From Deltaproteobacteria bacterium (lineage in GTDB: Bacteria > Desulfobacterota > Desulfuromonadia > Geobacterales > Pseudopelobacteraceae), in contig JACRCG010000250.1 of NCBI GenBank assembly GCA_016219145.1, positions 1-9,721 on the forward strand: DNA of 9,721 nt, in the 5' to 3' direction. The stretch's first letter is position 1. Each line of letters starts with the position of its first letter. The notes beneath the pieces are model-generated. The model was given only the letters and a program-made list of their open reading frames with translations. It was not told the origin of the DNA and did no database searches. Both the position numbers and the translations under genes were made by a program. Below are positions 1 through 8,100 of the stretch, one piece after another.

Positions 1-1287
1 CTGTCTGATGATGGCGCATTCATAGGCGGCTACGGCGTCATCAAGCCCCATATCAGCAGGCAGTGTGATTGAAGAACCGCCGCCAGTGGCTGATGTTGCG
101 GCAAAAGCTGAGGCTGATGAACCCCGGATTTCGTGAGGCAGGTATTCAGGCAGCAGGGCCGGGCCGGGGCGCATGATGCAGATTCGTTCGATCACATTGC
201 GCAGTTCCCTGATATTGCCGGGCCAGCCGTATTCAACCATCAGACGGGCTGCTTCCGGAGATAGTCCGACAAAATTGCGCCCAAAAGAACGGCTGAAACT
301 GTCCAGAAAATAGGCCGCCAGGGCGGGTATGTCCTCGCTGCGCTCTCTTAATGGCGGAATGTGGATCGGAAATACATTCAGACGGTAATACAGATCTTCT
401 CGAAACTGGCCGGAGCAGATCTTGTCCTGCAGGTTGCGGTTGGTAGCGGCGATGATCCGTACATCTATGGCAATATCCTTCAGGCCTCCGACACGTCTGA
501 TGGTGCGCTCCTGCAAGACTCGCAGCAGTTTGGCCTGCATCGACATATCCATCTCGCCGATTTCATCCAGAAAGATAGTGCCGCGGTTGGATTCCTCAAA
601 AAGCCCTGTTTTACGGCTGTTGGCGGATGTGAAGGCCCCCTTTTCGTGGCCGAAAAGTTCACTCTCCAGCAGTGTTGCCGGGATGGAGGCGCAGTTGATG
701 GCGACGAAAGCCGAGTCCCTGCGGTCGGAAAGATCGTGGATGGCTCTGGCTACCAGCTCTTTGCCGGTCCCGGACTCTCCGGTAACCAGCACCGTCGATG
801 GAACGCGGGCGATCTCTCTGACCTGTTCAATCACTTCGTTGAATGCCCGGCTTTTGCCGATCATGGGGGTGCGGCCGGCTGAAAAGCCGCCCGAGCGTTT
901 CAGGTTTCTCACCTCTCGTTTCAAGGTTTGAGTCTGGAGGGCCAGTTTGACAATGACCCGCAGCGCATCGGCCTTGAAGGGCTTTTTCATGTAGTGGTAT
1001 GCGCCTGATTTAAGGGTGTCCACGGCGCTTTCCACCGAACCGAAACCGGTGATGATTATGACCAGCAGCTCCGGATCAAGCGTTTTCAGGGTTTTAAGAA
1101 CATCGGCCCCGTTTTCGTTGCCGAGATTAAGGTCGAGCAGCGCCAGATCGATTTCACCGGCTGAAACCAGATCGCGAGCCTCTGTGCCGTTGGCGGCCTG
1201 GCAAACCTGGTACCCTTCCTCGCACAGTATGCGGGAAACGTTTTCACGAATGAAGGCCTCATCATCAATTATCAGAATTTTTTCCAT
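1..1287 (-). CDS. NtrC-family sigma54-dependent response regulator (3' end outside window)
   Basis: This is a transcriptional activator of the receiver-AAA+-Fis type; 429 codons are visible and the C-terminal helix-turn-helix is cut off at the window edge. The receiver domain (about residues 3-115) has the acidic pair D8/D9, phosphoacceptor D52 (LLDLNL), T80 and K102 (KKP). The AAA+ domain has Walker A GESGTGKE (170-177), Walker B GTIFLDEIGEM (236-246), FREDLYYRLNVFP (295-307) and GWPGNIRELRNVIER (354-368). The sigma54-contact loop reads GAFTSA (217-222) instead of the usual GAFTGA. The last visible residues enter the linker to the Fis-type HTH. ATG at 1287 is the only reasonable start, because an in-frame stop lies 12 nt upstream; no clear Shine-Dalgarno precedes it. 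It lies 15 nt after the PilT-like gene, so translation may be coupled. The family assignment is firm; the target genes are unknown. Confidence 0.96.
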   Translation of the reverse strand, partial: MEKILIIDDEAFIRENVSRILCEEGYQVCQAANGTEARDLVSAGEIDLALLDLNLGNENGADVLKTLKTLDPELLVIIITGFGSVESAVDTLKSGAYHYMKKPFKADALRVIVKLALQTQTLKREVRNLKRSGGFSAGRTPMIGKSRAFNEVIEQVREIARVPSTVLVTGESGTGKELVARAIHDLSDRRDSAFVAINCASIPATLLESELFGHEKGAFTSANSRKTGLFEESNRGTIFLDEIGEMDMSMQAKLLRVLQERTIRRVGGLKDIAIDVRIIAATNRNLQDKICSGQFREDLYYRLNVFPIHIPPLRERSEDIPALAAYFLDSFSRSFGRNFVGLSPEAARLMVEYGWPGNIRELRNVIERICIMRPGPALLPEYLPHEIRGSSASAFAATSATGGGSSITLPADMGLDDAVAAYECAIIRQ

Positions 1288-1302
1288 AAATCGGCGCTAC
1301 GG

Positions 1303-2373
1303 CTAGTTGTCGAACATCAGCTTGCGTTCGAAATCCATTGAGTGCGTCAGGCGTTTGGCGTCTTCGATTGAAATCATGTCCTGCCGGTAGAGCTGAAGCA
1401 GATGCTGGTCAAGCGATTGCATCTGATATTGGGAAGCCCCGTTTTCGATATGTTTTTCAATTTCATCCAGGCGGCCTTCGCGAATACAGGCCTGGATGGT
1501 GGTGGTGGCTCGCATGATTTCCACAACCGGCAGGATGCTTTCTCCGGACTTGTCCTTGATCAGACGCAGCGAAACGGTTGCCACAAGAATGTCCGCCAGG
1601 CGGTGACGCATGATCTCCTGGGCGTCGGGTGGAAAATGACCGATGATGCGGTTGATGGTTGAAACGGCCCCCTGGGTATGCAGGGTGGAAAGCACCAGGT
1701 GGCCGGTTTCAGCGGCCTTGATACACGCATCGATGGTATCCCTGTCGCGCATCTCGCCAACCATGATAACGTCCGGATCCATTCGCAGAGCTGCTCTTAA
1801 GGCCGTGCTGAAGCTTTCGGTGTCGATCCCGATTTCGCGCTGGATGATGCAGCTTTTCTGGGATGTGAAGAGAAACTCGATCGGGTCTTCGATTGTAATG
1901 ATGTTGTAACTGAAGTTTTCGTTGAGATGACGCAGCATGGAGGCCAGAGAAGTGGATTTGCCGTTGCCGGTAGGGCCGGTGACAAGTATCAGGCCGTTGG
2001 GAGCCTGGGCAATCTCCGCCAGCACCGCCGGCAGATTCAAGTCGGTGAATGAGCCAATGACGGGCGGAATCACGCGCATTACGATTCCGTAATGACCTTT
2101 CTGCTTGAAGATGCTGACTCGAAAGCGCCCGCCGGTCGGCAGGGAATAAGAGGCGTCAAATTCTTTTAAGTCAGATCCCAGTTGGCGGCCGTTCTGTTCC
2201 AGCACGGTGGCGGCGATAAACTGGGTATCAGCAGCGGTCAGGTTGGGCATCTTGGCCCGGATCAACTGACCGCGCCCCCTGAAAAATGGCGGATTATCCA
2301 CCTCGAAATGGAGATCTGAAACCTTTCTCTGAAAAGCAATGTCAAGAATCTGGTGCAGCATGTTGGCGTCCAT
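1303..2373 (-). CDS. pilT: PilT-family type IV pilus retraction ATPase
   Basis: This is a cytoplasmic hexameric secretion-type ATPase. PilT proteins power type IV pilus disassembly, giving retraction, twitching and surface sensing. The 356 residues match the usual PilT length of about 345-370. The N-terminal PAS-like part has the family hallmark VSDLHFEVDNPP (18-29). Walker A is GPTGNGKST (133-141), the Asp box ITIEDPIE (159-166), Walker B DPDVIMVGEMRD (199-210) and the His box TGHLVLSTLHT (223-233). The C-terminal motif IQACIREGR (293-301) corresponds to the conserved AIRNLIRE-type segment of PilT, here diverged. Start ATG at 2373 has a good Shine-Dalgarno (GAGGG, 2379-2383) at 5 nt. It is the middle gene of a minus-strand operon with a DUF4388/GAF protein upstream and a sigma54-type regulator downstream. 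No other pilus genes are visible, so this may be a second PilT/PilU-like paralogue rather than the main retraction motor. Confidence 0.93.
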   Translation of the reverse strand: MDANMLHQILDIAFQRKVSDLHFEVDNPPFFRGRGQLIRAKMPNLTAADTQFIAATVLEQNGRQLGSDLKEFDASYSLPTGGRFRVSIFKQKGHYGIVMRVIPPVIGSFTDLNLPAVLAEIAQAPNGLILVTGPTGNGKSTSLASMLRHLNENFSYNIITIEDPIEFLFTSQKSCIIQREIGIDTESFSTALRAALRMDPDVIMVGEMRDRDTIDACIKAAETGHLVLSTLHTQGAVSTINRIIGHFPPDAQEIMRHRLADILVATVSLRLIKDKSGESILPVVEIMRATTTIQACIREGRLDEIEKHIENGASQYQMQSLDQHLLQLYRQDMISIEDAKRLTHSMDFERKLMFDN

Positions 2374-2417
2374 ATTATCCCTCGCTTAAAGTTCAGATTT
2401 TCGTAACATACTTCAAA

Positions 2418-4169
2418 TCAGGCTGTCTTTCCAATTTTATTGCGGTACAGGGCGTTGTCCAGCATGGCCCCGGCGTATTGGGCCAGCGCCTCGATCAGTC
2501 CCGCCTGGGGCGGGGAAACAGGTTTTGCGCCGAAGTCGGCATAGGTGACGGCAATAACTCTGCCCCGGCTGACAAGCGGCACAATCATTACTTTCGGGCT
2601 GCGTGGCTCCCCAATTTCCTTGTATAGCACGGTCGTCATGATCATGTCATTGCGCTGCCCGTAATACAGCCGCCCTTTTTCAACGACTTCCTGAAGCAGC
2701 GAATATTTATCGAGCGGGATTTTGAACATGAGCGGTGCGGTCGGACCGCTTGACTTGGCGGCGGTTACTCCAATGGACTTTTCGGCGATCAGTTCTGATT
2801 TTGCCACGACAAATGTCATGGCCCTTTCAAACTGGGCGGCGGCACAGTTAAGCAGGACAAGGGCGATTTCGGGCGGTTCCGAGAGTGTCTTCAGCTGGTT
2901 CAGGCAGGCGATGAACTGTTGGCCGATCTGGGGCGGCGACACCGGAAGAATGGATTTGAGGAATGAGCCCAGCACCGAAAGAAAGGCGATCATCTGCGAT
3001 ACGTAGGCATCCTCGTGGCAGCGCCGGCAGGGGCGGGGGATGATCGAGCGGGCTCCGGCTCCCAGGGCCTCCATGCTGATGGCGTGCCAGGTGTGGCAGC
3101 AGGCTGCAATCAGTATCGAGATCTGCGGGTAGGCGGCAGCCTTCAGGCGCACAAGCGCAATCGAAGATCTGCCGTCGCTGTCGTGCGGGATGTCTATCAC
3201 CAGAACGGGGTGTAAATCCCTTCCGAGAGATTGCTCAATGATGATATCCAGGCCGGTTTCTTCATCGGTGGAAAAAACGAACAGGTTCTCGTGACGGCAG
3301 ACCGTCAGTATGGAGTGTGTCAGCAATTCATTCTGTGACAGCAGAATTATTGACGTAACCGGAGGCCCGACTGCTGCCGCAGGAGTCCTGGAAATATCCG
3401 TCAGAAAAGAAACCAGCATTTCCTGCTGATCGATGGTTTCCTCCGGCAGGGCGCGAATGACGAGCTGGCGGTGTTCCTCAACCGGATCATGGTCTTTGAG
3501 GCCGATGAAAACATCCGGAACTTTCCGGGTAATATTGTCAAGCGCGTCCAGGCCGAGCAGGTCGGCGGTAATGTCCTGGCTGTCTGTAACCGGCTCCGGA
3601 GCCGGTTTTTCCGGGCGTTCGTCGCTGGAAAACACTCTGCTCAACGTCCCGTCGCGCATTTTTTCATCATAGATGCGCAGGGCATCCATCAGCACTCCCT
3701 GGGCGTTCAGCAGGATTTCCTGCTGGAGCTTTTCAGGGAAATAACGATATTCATCGGATACATATTCACTGGAGACATCCAGGGTAAAGGTGCCGGTTGA
3801 CCAGGTCAGCACTTCGACAATGGTCAGCTCAATCAGGTTTTCAAGCCCTTTGTAGGCCGAGTCCTTGTCGATGATCCCTTTTTCGATCAGTGTGGCAATC
3901 AGCGGCTTGCGGCCGGAGCCGGCAGTTTTCTGCTCGATCAGGGCCTGATTCAGCTGTTCATCGGTAATAGCTTTCATATCGACCAGAACCTGACCGATAC
4001 GCACGCTGTTGTTCAGGTGGTTGGCGCTGACAAGATAGCCCTGATGAAAAACCAGCTGGCTTTCACCTTTCGGGCTCTTGAGATACAGAATGCCGGTTTT
4101 GCTGGTCATGTGCAGAAGCTGAATGACGTCTACAAGCGGGAAATGCTCCAGGCTGCCGTTGAATGACAT
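2418..4169 (-). CDS. DUF4388 (PATAN) protein with degenerate receiver-like and GAF-like domains
   Basis: This is a probable cytoplasmic signalling protein of 583 residues without signal peptide or membrane segments. Residues 2-140 are a DUF4388/PATAN domain (SFNGSLEHFPLVDVIQLLHM...GILYL). Within it lies a stretch, about 57-105, like the MshE/PilB N-terminal domain (IGQVLVDMKAITDEQLNQAL). After a charged and proline-rich linker (172-271), residues 272-406 look like a degenerate response-regulator receiver: D326 (VLVIDIP) sits at the phosphoacceptor position, but the acidic pocket is SQNE and the conserved KP is RP. Cysteines and histidines cluster there (C357, C358, H359; C381, C384, H385). 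Residues 415-580 resemble a GAF domain. ATG at 4169 is chosen over the in-frame ATGs at 4196 and 4187 because GGGGGAG lies 9 nt upstream of it and the domain begins right after it. It is first in the operon with pilT and the NtrC-like gene. Its exact function is unknown. Confidence 0.85.
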   Translation of the reverse strand: MSFNGSLEHFPLVDVIQLLHMTSKTGILYLKSPKGESQLVFHQGYLVSANHLNNSVRIGQVLVDMKAITDEQLNQALIEQKTAGSGRKPLIATLIEKGIIDKDSAYKGLENLIELTIVEVLTWSTGTFTLDVSSEYVSDEYRYFPEKLQQEILLNAQGVLMDALRIYDEKMRDGTLSRVFSSDERPEKPAPEPVTDSQDITADLLGLDALDNITRKVPDVFIGLKDHDPVEEHRQLVIRALPEETIDQQEMLVSFLTDISRTPAAAVGPPVTSIILLSQNELLTHSILTVCRHENLFVFSTDEETGLDIIIEQSLGRDLHPVLVIDIPHDSDGRSSIALVRLKAAAYPQISILIAACCHTWHAISMEALGAGARSIIPRPCRRCHEDAYVSQMIAFLSVLGSFLKSILPVSPPQIGQQFIACLNQLKTLSEPPEIALVLLNCAAAQFERAMTFVVAKSELIAEKSIGVTAAKSSGPTAPLMFKIPLDKYSLLQEVVEKGRLYYGQRNDMIMTTVLYKEIGEPRSPKVMIVPLVSRGRVIAVTYADFGAKPVSPPQAGLIEALAQYAGAMLDNALYRNKIGKTA

Positions 4170-4207
4170 GTGACGATACTCCCCCATGATGATCATTTTT
4201 GCCGGAT

Positions 4208-4213
4208 ACTATA
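4208..4213 (-). promoter_or_regulatory. candidate -10 box for the DUF4388-pilT-regulator operon
   Basis: On the minus strand the hexamer TATAGT lies about 40 nt upstream of the chosen start at 4169, leaving room for a roughly 30-nt leader. No good -35 box is visible at 16-18 nt spacing (GCGCCA at 17). This is a weak call resting on the -10 only. Confidence 0.3.
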
Positions 4214-4309
4214 CCGCATAAATCGCATTTTGGCGCAGATTGTTCAAGATGATTTTCGCTTAACCGATGAATTGATGACAGCCGTTAAATCTTTTGCTAC
4301 AAGTTTTCT

Positions 4310-5047
4310 ATGGATACTTTACTGCCATCCAGCTGGATCATCTCGTTCTCCGTAATCTGCCTTATGGCTGTTTCACGCTGGCGGGCGGGTCTGATAGCCG
4401 GCCTTGCCGCCGGAATGCTCTATATTATCAGCAGGGGCTTAGCTCTCGGGCGACTGCCGCTTCTGGGGCCGCATGATACGCTGACATTTTTCGGCATTTC
4501 TCTGGCGATTATGGGGCTGTTTGTGTCGTATTCTCCCATGCTGCGCGGGGTGCGCTGGTTCGGCGCCGTTGTCGGAGCTGCGGCCGGTGCGATAGTTCTT
4601 GTCGCCCTTACTTTCAGGCCGCTGAATATGCCGCTGCCGCAGATACTGGACACGCTCTGGTTCGAGCTGCATGTGGTAGTCGCTTTCTTCGGATACGCGC
4701 TTTTTGCGATCGGCGGCGTTGTTTCGGCGGCCTATCTGCTGACCGGGGTCAGGTCATACCTGGACGTATACTTCAAAACAGCGCTGGTCGGCTGGACATT
4801 TTTTTCAGCATCGATGATCTCGGGCGGGATCTGGGGCTATTACGCCTGGGGAACTTACTGGCTCTGGACTCCCAAAGAGTTGTGGACTTCGGTTCTCTGG
4901 CTCTTCTATGCCATGGCCCTGCACGTCAGGCTGAAAGGGGCCAGATGGGACAACCTTTCGGCCTGGCTGGGGATTGCCGGTGTGTTTGTGATGCTGTTCA
5001 CCTATCTGGGGGTGAGCATGCTGATGAAAAGTTCACACAGTTTCTGA
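4310..5047 (+). CDS. CcsA/CcmC-like cytochrome c assembly membrane protein (WWD family)
   Basis: This is a multi-spanning inner-membrane protein of 245 residues from the cytochrome c maturation family that handles heme. It is hydrophobic throughout, with about seven to eight segments (around 9-23, 26-42, 59-72, 85-101, 119-145, 157-178, 190-206, 216-237). The WWD signature reads WGTYWLWTPKELW (180-192), so the usual WxWD aspartate is threonine (T187). The two histidines expected to flank it are H121 (FELHVVVAFFGYALF) and H205 (FYAMALHVRL). An in-frame stop at 4286-4288 makes ATG 4310 the first possible start; its Shine-Dalgarno is poor. No CcsB/ResB partner or c-type cytochrome is adjacent. 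It is divergent from the pilT operon, and no terminator is seen before the next gene, 114 nt downstream. Its last 90 nt recur at 8556-8645. Family call good; role in cytochrome c maturation inferred. Confidence 0.88.
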   Translation: MDTLLPSSWIISFSVICLMAVSRWRAGLIAGLAAGMLYIISRGLALGRLPLLGPHDTLTFFGISLAIMGLFVSYSPMLRGVRWFGAVVGAAAGAIVLVALTFRPLNMPLPQILDTLWFELHVVVAFFGYALFAIGGVVSAAYLLTGVRSYLDVYFKTALVGWTFFSASMISGGIWGYYAWGTYWLWTPKELWTSVLWLFYAMALHVRLKGARWDNLSAWLGIAGVFVMLFTYLGVSMLMKSSHSF

Positions 5048-5048
5048 G
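4958..5048 (+). repeat. direct repeat, left copy (3' end of ccsA-like gene)
   Basis: This 91-bp segment covers the last 30 codons of the ccsA-like gene including its stop. It recurs in the same orientation at 8556-8646, with 88 of 91 positions identical (differences at 4962, 4972 and 5022). A further 20 nt or so downstream (to about 5069, ending AAACATCT) also align with the right copy, but with several changes and one gap. The two copies are exactly 3598 bp apart and flank the large exported-protein gene. Confidence 0.95.
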
Positions 5049-5150
5049 GTAATTACGACGAAAACATCTAATGGATTCTGTATTGATTAAGGCTTGTTCC
5101 GGGTGTTGATGTCACACTGGTTGAAAACAAATTCCTGTCATATTTTATTA

Positions 5151-5156
5151 GAGGTG
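5151..5156 (+). promoter_or_regulatory. ribosome binding site of the large exported protein
   Basis: GAGGTG lies 5 nt before ATG 5162 and supports this start, which opens directly onto a signal peptide. I see no convincing sigma70 or sigma54 promoter in the preceding 5049-5150, so the gene may be read from the ccsA-like gene. Confidence 0.7.
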
Positions 5157-5161
5157 CGTGC

Positions 5162-8100
5162 ATGGGTAAACATACACTACTGTCGATGATTGTTTTCCTC
5201 GCTGTTGTTCTATTGCCTTTGAAGTATGCGCACGGTTCGCTGCCGGGTGATTGTGACGGTGACTCCGCTGTTGGTATTGGCGAGGTACAGGGCGCAATCA
5301 ACATGTTTCTGGGGCTCAAGCCGGTATTAATATGTGTTGATGGAGACGACAACAAGACGGTTTCAATTGCAGAAGTTCAGAAATCAATTAATGCCTTCCT
5401 TGGATTGATATTACCCCAGCCAACACCTGGTTTTCCGACTATTACGCTCACATCTCCTGCAGACGGCGCGGTTACGGCCGGACCTCGCATAACTGTCAAC
5501 GGCTCCGTTTCGGCCGGTGTGTCAACGGTGTCTGTCAATGGCATAGCCGCAACGTTAACCGGCGATGCATTTACTGCAGATGTTCCAGTTACCACCGGAA
5601 GCAATGTGATTCTGATATCGGCATCAAACGCAAAGGGGCTCAAAACTACTGAAGTACGAACGGTCAGAATGCCTCATCCGGTTAGGACAGGCGGTCAAGC
5701 TGCAGTCGGGATCGTTATCAGCGGAGCATATTGTGCAGAAGGGGACATGCTTTCCAGAACTGTTAAGCTCCCAGTGCGGCTGACACAGGTATATGCCGGA
5801 CCGGTTTCGGTTAACTGGGCAACTTCTGACGGCACTGCCATCGCCGGTTCGGACTATGTGGCAGCCTCCGGTTCGATTACATTTCTTCCTGGGGAAACGG
5901 AGAAGTTCATATCGGTACAGATTCTGGGTGATACAGTTGCAGAATCGGCGACTGAAATGATGTATGTAAAACTTTCAAACCCGGTCGGAGCGCCGTTGGC
6001 TACCTCCTCCGCGACAGTTGTCATCGAGGATGATGACCGGACAACCATTGGTGCCAGTGGCGGCATAGCCCGTCTTGCTGATGGTGCGGTGCATCTGAGG
6101 CTGCATTCCGGCGGTGTGGCCGGAGATGTTGCTTTCACTGCTGAAAGTGCAGCCGAAAACAACCCTCTCATTCAGGGCAACAGCTATCTTCTTTCCCCCG
6201 CATCGCTCTTGTTTTCGGCACAGACGACCCTGACACTTCGTTATGACCCACTGCTACTTGCAGCATCGCTGAAGGCGCGGGATCTTCAAATTGCATTCTG
6301 GGATGGCACGTCATGGCAGTCGCTCGCCGGAAGCACGGTTGATGCCGTTTCCGGAACGGTCTCGGCCAGAATCATCTCCACCGGGAAATACGCCGTAATT
6401 GACGGACGCAACACAAGTTCAAATATCGCGTATGTTGTCAATGCACCGGCAGCGGTAAACGAATTTGCCACCATTCCGGATGCGGTTGCCTTTGTTTGCG
6501 GAAAGCCTGGCCCGGGGCGGGTTATCGTTCGTCGCACACCGCTTGCGCTCGGCAGATTTTCACCTTCGTGCCCAGTTGATCTGGAGCGGGAAGACGAGAC
6601 GCCGGTTACGTTTGACGGAGCATCAAATGTTGTTTCAGCTGCGCCGATTTCGTTTACCGGATTCAACTTTACCGGCTCTGTTAACTTCATTGCTGGAAAC
6701 CACATAACCTTGCGCTCGAATCAGTTTGGCGGCGCGGTGAATATCGTTCTTGATCCATCGCCAGCCGGTGGACTTGCCAAACGGGTAGCCAAAACGGTTG
6801 CGCTTCCGGCTGATTGCACGCATCAGGGGAATGCCGGTTTCACCGGTAATGTTTCCGGGGGGCCGGTCAGTCTGGCGCTGGCAGCAAACGTAAAACATTG
6901 TGCCAATATTTCCGTAAACGATTCCATCGCACCGGCACTTTCCGTGGACGGAGCCGCCGACGCAAAAGTCGTGGCAGGGGCGCATGTGGCAGTCAACGGT
7001 TCCATTATAAAGTCTGTCGACGTAAAGCTTAAGGCAGAAGGGGATGCGAGTGTTTCATTCGGCGAACTTGATACTGAGACAATGTATAACAGGATGTCGG
7101 TTGCAGCCGGTGTGACCGGTCCGCGTGTTGAGTCGGTAAACCTTAACGCATCGTTGTCTGCGGAGGTCGCTCTGGAAGGGGGTGGCTCACTGACGGTTAA
7201 TCATAAAGGGGCAACAATCCGAGATGAAATGCGTTTTTCGCTGCTGGATGATCGATTTGTGGGTGAGGTTCATGGTGAATTAGGTGCCAGCACACTGGGC
7301 AAACTCCACCTTGATGTGGGTGGCACAGGTTTACTGAAAGTCGTTGATGGCGTTGCAGTTCAGGGTGGCGCTTCATTTGAAATGGTGGCGGGATTGAAGA
7401 GTGCAACTGTTGAAAATATCGACTCAACGTATCACGGCGATCTGCTTTTGAAGTCTGGAAATATCCCCCTTTTAGAGCAGATCAACTTTGTGATGACCGG
7501 AAAAAAGACTACCGATGTATACGGGGGGGTTAGTTATTATGGAGGGTTTGGTATTCGTGGAACCTTCAAGAGGGTATCAGGAGAGACGGTTGCTGCGGCT
7601 CAGTCAGGTCTGCTTTTTGACGGATTCAACATTGTTTCAAAGGGTGATCTGGCAACTATGAAAAACGGTATTCATATCGATGCTGATAATCGTTCTGATC
7701 GCATTGAGATCAAAAATAACACCTACAGCGTTGGTCAGGCGACCGGAATTTTTATCGAGAAAACAAAAGGGGAGGTATTAATCCAGGGCAATACCATTTT
7801 GCAGGCCAACACAGGTATCATGCTGGAAAATATATCCGGGCAGACCACTATTGACGGCAATACCGTAACATCGCAGATCGGCATCACACAGGGGAATGCT
7901 TCCCAGAATACGATCATAACAGGGAACACGCTGAATTCTTATATGATTGGCCTCAACCTGAGCGGTTCATCGACCGCCGGACTTCATCGTCGCACTGCCG
8001 CCAGCGGCAACACAATCACCATGTCGGCGCTGCCAGATGGAGATGTGGGGATGGCTGTCATGCTTATGAGTTCGAGTATTCTTAACTTCAATTCCAACCT

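Noticed and set aside
361..931. Two overlapping plus-strand open frames of about 170 codons
   Set aside because: They lie antisense within the AAA+ domain of the NtrC-like regulator, whose frame is fully supported by motifs; the antisense products resemble nothing and lack ribosome sites.
3026..3040. CRRCH as a c-type heme attachment site
   Set aside because: The protein has no signal peptide or membrane segment, and heme c is attached outside the cytoplasm; a metal or redox site is the more reasonable reading.
4230..4247. TGGCGC resembling a sigma54 -24 element
   Set aside because: No matching TTGC-type -12 element follows at the required spacing.
7523..7529. Run of seven G as a phase-variation tract in the exported-protein gene
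   Set aside because: It is short for a slippage tract, the frame is intact on both sides, and one such run in 3.2 kb is not exceptional.
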